Source: Letharia columbiana (Eukaryota > Ascomycota > Lecanoromycetes > Lecanorales > Parmeliaceae). Taken from it: DNA of 64,000 bases. Below are positions 54,034 to 64,000 of this stretch, piece by piece. Position numbers and translations under genes: made by a program. The notes beneath the pieces are model-generated. The model ran no database searches. It saw only the letters and a list, made by a program, of their open reading frames with translations, and was not told the DNA's origin. Where the stretch lies: positions 248,001-312,000 of the forward strand of contig NW_023501090.1 of assembly GCF_014066305.1 (NCBI RefSeq). Reading direction: 5' to 3'. How positions within the stretch are numbered: the stretch's first letter is position 1; the number at the start of each line of letters is the position of its first letter.

Positions 54034-56065
54034 GGGCGGATAATAGCGCGAAAATTTCGAATTCTAAATAGTCTTCGTAAATTTTATAAGCTAGCTAGAT
54101 TAGGGAAAGTATTAATATCTAACGCTAATCGTAATCTTCTACGAAATTTTCGCTTTAATTTTTTTTTTCTTTATATATAAATCTCTTTATAATAAGATAT
54201 CTATTAATTTAATAATTAATACTTCGATTTCTTTAAGATAAGCCTTAATAATATAAATAGCTAACGCGTTTTTTTCGAAGTATCTTCTATCTATACCTAT
54301 ACCTTTCTCTATCTTTAAAAAATTCGAATCTTTACTTCTCTAGCCTTTCTCGAATTATTCGAATTACTTCGCGCGAGTAAATATATCTAAAGAAAAGAAA
54401 GCGTAAGTAATTCTTTAAAAATACGAATAATTCGAATTCTTTAAAGGATTCAATTTTTTTAAACTTCTTTTATACTAACTTTCGATTTTTTCGAAAAATT
54501 CTAAATTTTAATATAAACGACTCTAATAAGAAAGAGTATTATAATATATATTAAGTTAAATTAGTAAATTCGATTTATTTAAATCTTTATTAAAACTTTA
54601 CTAATTCGAAAATTTCGAAAGGCGAAGAACTTAAATAACGTCGAGGCGAGATAGAGATAAGTTTTATTCTATTAAAAGATTTAAGAATTTCGAACTAATT
54701 TTTTAAAAAGAGCGCGATTCTAAATAAGATAGAGCTTAAAATATATTATTTATAAAGTCGACTACTTAATTCGTAATTCTCGAATATCTATCTCTCGAAA
54801 AAATTAAAATATTAAAAATTAATTTAGTAGATATCTATTATAGAGAGATTAAAACTTCTTTATTATTAATTTTTACTACTTTAAATTTTTCGAGCCCTTT
54901 ACTAATTCGAATTTCTCGAACCTTAGAAAATATTAGAGAATCCTCTAATGGAATACGACGTAGATAATATATTACCGTACGAATATTATTTTAAGATTTA
55001 ATTATTTCAAAGCTTTTCTATTTATATTATTAATTTAATTTTTTCGTAATACGCTATTATTAAACTATAGCTTAAGAATTATAATTTTCTTAAGAAGGTT
55101 TATATTTTTCGAAGTTCTTTATTTCGAAGAAATTAAAAGATTAAAATTATAAGAATTTGCTAATTCGAATTTTTTAAAATTTAGTTTCCGAGAGAGTTAG
55201 ATAGAATCGCTAAGATTATAGATATATTTTTTAAAACTATAATTTTTTCGAATTTATTACTAATTCGATTTTTTCGAAAATAAAGTAATTCTAGCTACCT
55301 TTAACGGCAACTTAGATTACAACGTTATATATATTTTTTAAATCTTTTAATAATTCGAATAATTTGAAGTAACGAATTTTAGATAAAGATTATCGATTCG
55401 AGAGATATCTTCTATTAATAAATCTTCGCCGCCGATATTTTAAAGGTTTATTTTTTTCGAGCTTTTATATAAAAAATCACTAATTCAAATTTTTTAAATT
55501 TTAGAGCGCTATTGCTTAGCTTATTAAAGATTAAATCTATAGATAAATAGTTAGAGATTTAGCTAGAAAGACTAAAAAAAAAAAAAAAAAAAAAAAAAAA
55601 TAGCTAGTTTATAATTCGAATAAAAAAAATTATTCGAGAATTTTAAAACTTCACTTTTTTCGATTTTTTCGTAATTTTTTTTAGATATAATTTTCTAGAA
55701 TAAATAATAATAGTAATAATAATAATAATAGTAGTAATAATAAAAATAATAAAAATAATAAAAATAATTATTATAAAAATATTAAAATAATTATAAATAA
55801 TTTAATTATAAAAAATAAAAATAAAATTATAATTATATTATATATAAATAAAGATTTATAATTTAAATTTATAAATTTTTTTTTAATTAAGATTATTAAA
55901 TAAATTTAATAAATAATATTTTAAGTTTTTATATTTTAATAAATTTAGATTTATAAATTAAAATTATTTTTTATTTTTTTAATTAGAATTATTATTAAGA
56001 AATATTAATAATTCTTAATATTATATAATATTAATATTATATAAAATTATTTTATTAATTTATAT
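54034..56065. repeat. AT-rich low-complexity DNA
   Basis: RIP-type composition continues. It includes an uninterrupted run of 27 A at 55574-55600 and (TAA)n-like sequence at 55700-55770. No gene was seen. Confidence 0.65.
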
Positions 56066-56387
56066 AAGTAAAGATCTATAAATTAAATTTATAGAGTTAA
56101 ACTTTTCTAAGTTAAATCGAATTTTAGCTCTAGTTCTAAATTAAATTAAACTTTAATCGCTTATTATATATTTTTAATTTATTTTTATTATTATAAAATT
56201 AATTTAATTTATATAATATAAATATATATATATAAAAAAAAAAATTAAGATTTAATTAGAAAGATATATTAAATATAAAGAATTAATCTATAATAATTAT
56301 TTATAAAAAATAAAGAAAAATTATATTCTTATAATAAGAAATATTAAAATATTAAAAAGAAATAAAGATAATATATTAATTAATAAC
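56066..56387. repeat. fully mutated copy of the GTAAAGGCC repeat
   Basis: This is in direct tandem with 56388-56690. Aligned bases differ almost only by C-to-T and G-to-A, for example GAATCCGTAATAATTGCC in the intact copy against GAATCTATAATAATTATT here. Confidence 0.8.
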
Positions 56388-56690
56388 AAGTAAAGGCCCA
56401 TGAATTAAATTCATGGAGTTGGATTTTTCATTTTTCTAAGTCAAATGGAGTTGAATTTTTCTAAGTCAAATGGAATTTTAGCTGTGCGTTTTTGACCTAC
56501 ATACAGGTACATATGTGCGGAGAGAGGCGCGCTAAGGCCTAATTAGGAAGGTGTATTAAGTGTGGAGAATGAATCCGTAATAATTGCCTACAAAAAACAG
56601 AGAAAGGCCATATTCTTATGGCAAGAAGTATCGAAATATTAGAAAGAAATGAAGATAACGTGCTAATTAGTGATGTGAATCCCACAATAT
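56388..56690. repeat. unmutated copy of the GTAAAGGCC repeat
   Basis: This copy has normal base composition: GTAAAGGCCCATGAATTAAA, then GCGGAGAGAGGCGCGCTAAG. It adjoins the saturated copy upstream and the CTCCGC repeat array downstream. Confidence 0.8.
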
Positions 56691-57850
56691 CTTCTACCGC
56701 AGTGAAATTTTTCGAATAATGAAATAGCTATAGACATCGGACGGTTTCAATTCGTTCAAATATGCATCGTTCCGGAGTAATGATTTGATGTGGAACCGTG
56801 GAGAGCATATGACGTGGGATCTTGGAGAGCTGAGCCGTATTCTTGACGATGGTGGCCTTATTGCCGCTTGGTTTCTCCGCAGTGTTCTCCGCAGTGTTCT
56901 CCGCAGTGTTCTCCGCATTTGCCTGTTGTAGTTTCTTCTCTTACTCCTTAATATAGTGGGGATGACAGGCTAAGTTGTAGTAGTGTTCTCCGCTTGCTAA
57001 GTGATAATTTGATGTGGAACCGTGGAGAGCATATGACGTGGGATCTTGGAGAGCTGAGCCGTGTTCTTGGTGCTGGGGGCCTTGTTGCCGCTTGGTTTCT
57101 CCGTAGTGTTCTCCGCATTCGCCTGCTGTATTGATTTCTCTTACACTGGCTGAGTGGATTGGTATAAGACCGTGGAGAGTAGGCCTATTGTGTTACTGCT
57201 GCTGATGACTATCTCCGTAATATTCTCCACAGTGTTCTCCATAGTGTTCTCCGCAGTGTTCTCCGTATTTACCTATTATAGTTCCTCCTCTTACTCCTTA
57301 ATATAGTGAAGATGACAGGCTTAGTTACAGTGGTGTTCTCCGCGCTTGCTGAGTGATAATTTGATGTGAAACCGTGGAGAGTATATGACGTGGGATCTTG
57401 GAGAGCTAAGCCGTGTTCTTGGTGCTGGGGGCCTTATTACCGCTTGGTTTCTCCGCAGTATTCTCCGCATTCGCCTGCTATAGTGACTTCTCTTGCACTG
57501 GCTAAGTGGATTGATATAAGACCGTGGAGAGTAGGCCTGTTATATCACTGCTGCTGATGACTATCTCCGCAATATTCTCCGCATTTACCTACTATAGTGG
57601 TTCCTCCTCTTACTAAGTATTAGGCTGGTATAAGATCGTGGAGAGTAGGCCTATTATGTTACTGCTGCTGATAACTGTCTCCGTAATATTCTCCGCATTT
57701 ACCTGCTGTAGTAGTTCCTTCTCTTACTAAGTATCGGGCTGATATAAGATCGTAGAGAGTAGGCCTATTGTGTTACTGCTGCTAATAACTATCTCCGTAA
57801 TATTCTCCGTAGTATTCTTCGTATTCGCCTATTATAGATCCTCCTCTTAT
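56690..57850. repeat. tandem CTCCGC-type repeat array, largely unmutated
   Basis: Units of about 225-350 bp contain GATAATTTGATGTGGAACCG, TGGGATCTTGGAGAGCTGAG and short runs of the 11-mer GTGTTCTCCGC. Successive units start near 56790, 57008 and 57354, with shorter partial units after them. The C-to-T load rises toward the 3' end. No protein can be assigned; a 74-codon minus-strand frame at 56918-56694 is repeat-derived. Confidence 0.8.
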
Positions 57851-57859
57851 TTAATTAAG

Positions 57860-58800
57860 TGCGAGGGTATCGAGGGTAAATATATTTATATTAGTGGAAT
57901 TAATAGAATAATAAAAGAAGAATAATTATATAAATAGATGAAAGAATTATTATTCGATCTCGGACGCGTTTAATATAACTATAATATTTAAATATTAGTT
58001 TAATCTATCTATCGCTAACTTAAGAGGAGTATATAGAAGAGGATATATCCGTTCGAACTCTTTTTAAGAGTCTTTTAACGCGTTTATAAGTAGTAGTAAA
58101 TAGCTATTAAGCTCGCTTACGGCCTCGATTACTAATAGTAATAGATTCGTCGAGAGATAGTCTAAGAATATTAGTAGGGCCTCTAAGAGGCGAGTAAAAG
58201 AGGTATATATACCTAAATCGAACTCTTTTTAAGAGTCTTTTAACGCGTTTATAAGTAGTAGTAGATAGCTATTAAACTCGCTTACGGCCTCGATTACTAA
58301 TAATAGCGAATTCGCCGAGAGATAATCTAAGGGCGTTAATAAGGGGCTCTAATTAGGCGAGAAATATCGAAGACGATTATATTTATATTAGTAGAATTAG
58401 TAGAATTAATAGAATTAATAGAATTAATAGAATAGTAAAAGAATAATAAATAGATGAAAGAATTATTATTCGATCTCGGACGCGTCTAATATAACTACTA
58501 TAATTATTATATTTAAATATTTATTTAATCTATTAATAGTAAGCTAAACTTTATAATTTTTATAGCGTTAGAAAGCGTAAAGCGAGCTCTACAATTTAAG
58601 GAATTATAAAGTAACTATATATATCGCAAGCTGAGTACTTTAAAGTATAAAACTTCTATATATAAATTTTTAATAAGAGAGGCGCGAAAGGATTATCGGG
58701 CTAACTTAGCCGGTTTAATTAAAGAGCGTAGCGAATTCGAATTAATAATTAACTACATATATAAATTCAAGGTTTTTAAGCTCAGCCCTATCTTATTCTA
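57860..58800. repeat. direct repeats of the 52315-52800 unit
   Basis: Two copies of a roughly 170-bp unit (near 58050 and 58220) share CTCTTTTTAAGAGTCTTTTA and AACGCGTTTATAAGTAGTAG. A further block, 58500-58700, has TTATAGCGTTAGAAAGCGTA, nearly identical to 52670-52800. Confidence 0.75.
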
Positions 58801-58819
58801 TTATATATACTAATATTAA

Positions 58820-59960
58820 TATAATAAAAATAATAAATTAAATTATAATAGTATTCTTCGCTTATTAAATAATAATTTAATATAAAATTATAAAAAATAT
58901 ATAATATAAGATCTTAAAGAGTTAAGTTATATTCTTAATAATAATAATTTTATTATTATTTAATTTCTTTATAATATTCTTTATATTTATTTATTATAAT
59001 TTTTTTTTATAATATTATTAATATAATAAAGATAATAAGTTAAGTTATAGTAGTATTCTTTATTTATTAAATAATAATTTAATATAGAATCGTAAAGAGT
59101 ATATAACGTGAAATCTTAAAGAGCTAAGTCGTATTTTTAATAATAATAATTTTATTATTACTTAGTTTCTTTATAATATTCTTTATAATATTCTTTATAA
59201 TATTCTTTATATTTATTTATTATAATTTATTCTCTTACTTCTTAATATAATAAAAATAATAAATTAAATTATAATAATATTCTTTATTTATTAAATAATA
59301 ATTTAATATAGAATTATAAAGAATATAAAATATAAAATCTTAAAGAGCTAAGTTATATTTTTAATATTAAAAATTTTATTATCGCTTAATTTCTTTATAA
59401 TATTCTTTATAATATTCTTTATATTTATTTATTATAGTTTCTTCTCTTATAATATTTCTTTTATAAAGATTTAATTAATTATAATTATTATAATAAATTC
59501 TTTTTTTATAATATTATTAATATATTATATAAATATAATAAAAATAATAAATTAAGTTATAATAGAAATAATAGATTAAATTATAATAATATTTTTTATT
59601 TATTAAATAATAATTTAATATAAAATTATAAAAAATATATAATATAAGATTTTAAAGAGTTAAGTTATATTTTTAATATTAAAATTTTTATTATTATTTA
59701 ATTTTTTTATAATATTCTCTATATCTATTTACTATTATAATTTCTCTTATATTAATTAAATAAATTAATATAAGATTATAAAGAATAAATCTATTATATT
59801 ATTATTATTAATAATTATTTTTATAATATTCTTTATAATATTTTTTATATTTATTTATTATTATAATTTTTTTTATTTTAATTAAATAGATTAATATAGA
59901 ATTTTAAAAAGTTAAATTATATTTTTAATAATAATAATTTTATTATTATTTAATTTCTTT
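58820..59960. repeat. RIP-saturated counterpart of the CTCCGC array
   Basis: Unit by unit this matches 56780-57300 with C replaced by T and G by A. For example, TGATGTGGAACCGTGGAGAG there becomes TAATATAGAATCGTAAAGAG here, and GTGTTCTCCGC becomes ATATTCTTTAT. Confidence 0.8.
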
Positions 59961-60910
59961 ATAATATTTTTTATATTTATTTATTAAAGTTTATTTATTA
60001 ATATTTATTTATTTATTTATTTAATAATTTTAATTAAAAAATAAGTATAAATTTTATTAAAATAATAATTATTTAATTATTTAAATTTATATAAAAAAAT
60101 ATTTTTAATAAAATAAATAAATCTTTATCTTTAAATATTTAAGTTCTTTATTTTTAAATATTTATATAATTATATTTAATAATTTAAATAATTTATCGAA
60201 GATTTCGAGCTAAAAGATATATTCTTCGAAGATTTCGAGCTAAAATATATATTCTTTAAATATTTCGAGGTTTTCTCTATTATCTAAGAATCTCGAATTT
60301 TTCGAAACTATTATTACAGCTGATAAATTTTATTTATAAATTTTAATTTTATACTAGTCTTAAAGAAGTAAACTTCTAAAAAAGCGAAATCTTAATTAAA
60401 AATCTTTAAAATATTATAATTTCTTATACTTCTTTTTTTACTCTTTAATATTCTTAAGAACTTTATATATTTCGAACCTCTTATAATTTTTATCTATAAT
60501 ATCTTCTAAGCGGTAAGTACTTCTATAATCTTATTTATACTAAAAATATATTATTAATATTTAAATTTTTTATAGACTTAGATTAACTACTGCGAAGAAT
60601 TTAATTTTAAAAAATTCTAAATTAAAAGTATCGAAATTAATCTTAAATTTTATTAATTCTTTAGAAATCTTAAAAACTTCGAATTTATTAGAAGTTTTAA
60701 AAAACTCGAATTTATTAATTTCGAATTCTAAGAATATTATAAGTATTTTAATTTTAAAAAAACCTTCTTCGAAAGCTCGAGAAAATAAAATTTTAATAAA
60801 ACTAAGTATCGAAGTATTAAAGATTCTAAATAAAACTACTTTAAAAGATATATTTCTAAAATCTTCGAAAGATTTAAAAAATAAGAATCTAGTTATATTC
60901 TTTAAATTAA
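59961..60910. repeat. AT-rich degraded DNA
   Basis: RIP-type composition continues up to the 30-bp tandem array, with a few short TTCGAA-containing motifs. No gene was seen. Confidence 0.6.
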
Positions 60911-61696
60911 AAGCTAATTTTAAAAATAACGAAAAATATAAAATTAAATATAAAAGTTTCGGAGAATATAAATAAAACTTTAAAAGTTTTAGAGGACTTA
61001 GATAATTCTTTAAAGGTTTCGAAAAATATAAATAATTCTTTAAAAGCTTTAAAGGACGCGAGTAAGACTTCGAAAGTTTTAAAGAATTTAAATAATTCTT
61101 TAAAAGTTTTAAAGAATACGAGTAATTCTTCGAAAGTTTCGAAGAATATAAATAAGTCTTCGAAAGTTTTAGAGAATTTAGATAACTCTTCGAAAGTTTC
61201 GAAGAATACAGGCGATTCTTCGAAAGTTTCGAAAAATATAAATAAGACTTTAAAAGCTTCGGAGAACTCGAGTAACTCTTCGAAAGTTTTGAAGAATACA
61301 GGCGATTCTTCGAAAGTTTCGAAAAATATAAATAAGACTTCGAAAGCTTCGAAGGACTCGAGTAACTCTTCGAAAGTTTTAAAGAATACGAGTAATTCTT
61401 CGAAAGTTTCGAAGAATATAAATAAGATTTTAAAAGTTTTAGAGGACTTAGATAACTCTTCGAAGATTTCGAAGAATATAAATAAGACTTCGAGAGCTTC
61501 GGAGAATATAAATAAGACTTTAAGAGCTTCGAAGGATTTAAGTAAATCTTCGAAAGTTTCGAAGAATATAGGCGATTCTTTAAAAGTTTTAAAAAATACG
61601 GATAAGGCTTCGAAAGCTTCGAAAACTTTGAAAACTTTGAAAGCTACGAAAGTAAAGAAAGATAAAAATAAGACCTTGAAGAATTTAATAGATTAG
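60911..61696 (+). repeat. 30-bp tandem array, open as a 10-residue repeat
   Basis: About 25 units of 30 bp are present. In one frame they read as decapeptides such as SSKVSKNINK, TSKASKDSSN and SSKVLKNTGD. The frame is open for 261 codons to a TAG at 61694-61696 but has no ATG, the only alternative start being TTG (61289). The composition (Ser, Lys, Asn) and the AT-rich setting suggest a degraded repeat protein or a pure minisatellite, not a working gene. Confidence 0.75.
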
Positions 61697-61960
61697 AATT
61701 TAGATATTATCTTAAAAGACTTAAAATATCTAGATATAGTTTTAAAAGATTTAAGGGACTTTAATATAATCTTAAACTATTTAAGAAATAATAATATAGT
61801 CTTAAATTATTCGAAGAACTTAGATTTAATCTTAAAAGATTTAAAATATCTAGATATAGTCTCGAAAGATTTAAGAGACTCTATTATAGTTTTAAAAGAC
61901 TTAAAAAATCTTAATATAATTTTAAAAGATTTAAAAGACTTAATTATAACTTCGAAAATT
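61697..61960 (+). repeat. second array of about 30-bp units
   Basis: Units like TTAAAAGATTTAAAATATCT with AGATATAGT repeat about eight times directly after the first array. They read as LDIVLKDLKY-type decapeptides in one frame. Confidence 0.65.
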
Positions 61961-64000
61961 TAGAAGAATAGCAAAGATAAATTTAATTTATTTACAAATT
62001 TTCGAAATACTTTTATTCGAGTAGAGAACTTAAAAAGATTTATAATTACTGGCCGAAAAGGTATGATATATCCTATGAGATATTCCATATCAAGTGATAT
62101 TATATCGTACCCGGATATGATATAAGTAGAGTCGAATATCATTTCATTTTTCTAATATGAGTTTAGGATCTTAACGGGATATTTTACGATATAATATATC
62201 TATAGTATTATATTATGAAATAGTATATATATAAAATATCTCGATTAGAATTTCTATATTTATAGAATAATTCGACTAAGATATATAGAATATATTTATT
62301 CTTCTTTATTAAGAGAGAGGGAATATAAAGAGTAATCTAATATAGCTATTTATCTTTTTATTAATAGTAATAATTAGAATAATAATTAGAACTATAAGCG
62401 TCTCTATTCTTCTTTTTAAAATTATAATATAAAAGAATATTCTAAATTTTAAATCTTTAAATATTATAAGAATAAAATTCTATAATTATCTTTATTTATA
62501 TATTCGCTTTAACGCGTTAAATAAGCTTAATAAACTTTATATTTATTCTTCTCTCGAATTCTCTATTACTCTTCTATTCTACTCTATCGCAATTCTTTTA
62601 AATTCCCTAAGTCTATCTTTATCTAATTAAACTTATTAATTATTTATAGATAAATTCGCTTCTCGAGCTATTTTAGATCTCTTCGTTAAGATTAAATCTA
62701 TTATTATTAACTCTCTCTAATTATAAATCTATTAATTACTTCTTTATATATTATAAACTATTAATAATATATCTTAATAAATTTATAAATATTAAATTTA
62801 TCGAAGTACTTTTTATAAGCTCGTTATCTTCGCTAATATAATTATTATAGACGTTAATTAAGTTTTCATATAAAGTACTATTAGCTCTTTTAATTTAATC
62901 TAATATACTAAGATTTTCTTTAAAATTAAATTTAGCTTATTTAAACTTATTTTCTTAATACTTTATATAAAGAATTATTATTAGAGTACGAAATATCGCT
63001 AATAAATAATACTTTTAAGTATTATAATATCTTTTAATTATTAAGAAGTATCGCTTATATATAATAGCCCTCGCGAAAGAATAAAGAATATTATAAGCTA
63101 TTTAAGTAACTATAATATATTTAAATTTTAATTTCTTTTATTACTCTAAAATCGAAAGATTCGCTAGATTATTAAAAAAAGCTTTATAAAGATTAGAGAT
63201 AAGATTATAATTAGAATAATAATTAGAAGACTTATCGTTTCGTCTATATTACTAAAACTAATTATATCTATTCTTATTATTTAAATTCTTAATCTCGAAT
63301 TTTATCGCTTAATTAAGCGTATTTTTATTCGATTAATTTATTCGCTTAGCTCTTTATAATTAATTACTTATATTAATATTTTAATAATTTTAAAATATTC
63401 TTCTAAGTACTTTTTAGTAGATCTTTATTTATAGTTTCTCTCTAGTATTAATCTTTTAATTCGATTTCTTTAATTTTATATTATTATAATTTAGACGTAG
63501 AAGCGTAGCTTATTTATATAGATAATTTAAATTTAATTAAGTTCGATTATAGTAGATAGTCAATTTCTCGCGAGCCGCCTTAAGAGTTTTAAGAAGTTCT
63601 TTTTTCTAAGAAACCCTCTTTCTTTTTAATTTTTCGAGCTTTTTATCTATATAATTAAATAAATAATTATAAATATTAAAGATAAAATAAATTATAATCT
63701 TCTTTTCTTTATTTATTAATTTTATAAATTTATAAAAAGATCTAATAAGCTAAATTAAATATTGAATTTATTAGAAATTAATCGAAAATTATTTAGATAT
63801 CTAGACTATAGTTTTTATTTATAATTATTTTTTATTATTTAATCTTAAATAGATAGTTAATTTATTTTTTAAAAAGTATATAATATCGATATAAAGAAGT
63901 AGAGCGCGGATTAATATCTAATAAGTTAAATTTTAATAAGTCTTAATATTCTAAAAAAATTTAAAAGAGCGTCTCTAATAATATTACTTTTTTTAAAAGA
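61961..64000. repeat. RIP-degraded AT-rich block, right end
   Basis: Mutated AT-rich DNA runs to the window edge. Near 62050-62180 there is a short patch with more TG and CA (GGCCGAAAAGGTATGATATA) that may be a younger insertion. No gene was seen. Confidence 0.65.

Noticed and set aside
60911..61960. Possible CRISPR-like or regularly spaced array
   Set aside because: Units are contiguous 30-bp tandem repeats without unique spacers, and the genome is eukaryotic.
42201..64000. Centromere
   Set aside because: AT-richness and repeats fit many RIPped isochores. Nothing in the sequence distinguishes a centromere from an ordinary heterochromatic block or a subtelomere; CENP-A ChIP would be needed.

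Overview
The window comes from a filamentous ascomycete (Pezizomycotina, probably Dothideomycetes). Genes carry short 47-150 nt introns with GTA(A/T)GT-type donors and CTAAC-like branch points. The proteins are typically fungal: an APC permease, NACHT-ankyrin proteins, a Fab1 lipid kinase, an Est3/TPP1-type telomere protein, WDR6/Rtt10, a Zn2Cys6-type regulator domain and a SUR7 protein. The last third is AT-rich and shows the CpA/TpG depletion left by repeat-induced point mutation (RIP). The species cannot be named from the sequence alone.

Region 1 (1-9.7 kb) is accessory. It holds an intact 8-exon APC permease (minus strand) and two decayed NACHT-ankyrin genes with frameshifts, a stop and internal loss. 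Between these lies an intact two-exon small membrane-protein gene.

Region 2 (10-32.4 kb) is a conserved housekeeping core: a CENP-U/Ame1-like kinetochore protein with AT-hooks (plus), convergent with Fab1/PIKfyve (minus). Fab1 is divergent from a 2027-residue protein with an Est3/TPP1 OB-fold and two C2H2 fingers (plus). A degenerate tRNA-Val and a WDR6/Rtt10 homologue carrying an inserted DUF6314 domain (plus) follow. Two of these genes concern chromosome structure (kinetochore, telomere), one endosomal PI(3,5)P2 synthesis and one tRNA modification; they are neighbours, not a pathway.

Region 3 (32.4-42.2 kb) is gene-poor and euchromatic: an unrecognised 264-residue protein, a fungal transcription-factor-domain gene, a nested pair of inverted-repeat (MITE-like) elements inserted at a CA microsatellite, and a SUR7/PalI-family membrane protein.

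Region 4 (42.2-64 kb) is an AT isochore built of RIP-saturated repeats, minisatellites and hairpin elements, with no supported host gene. Two islands escape mutation. One is a young non-autonomous LTR retrotransposon (48100-51256): 163-bp LTRs differing at one base, an AAAGT target duplication, a Tf1-type self-priming site, and an integrase zinc-finger fragment lying upstream of gag. The other is a block of unmutated repeat units (about 56390-57840) next to fully RIPped copies of the same units. These give a natural before/after record of RIP and are the most interesting part of the window.
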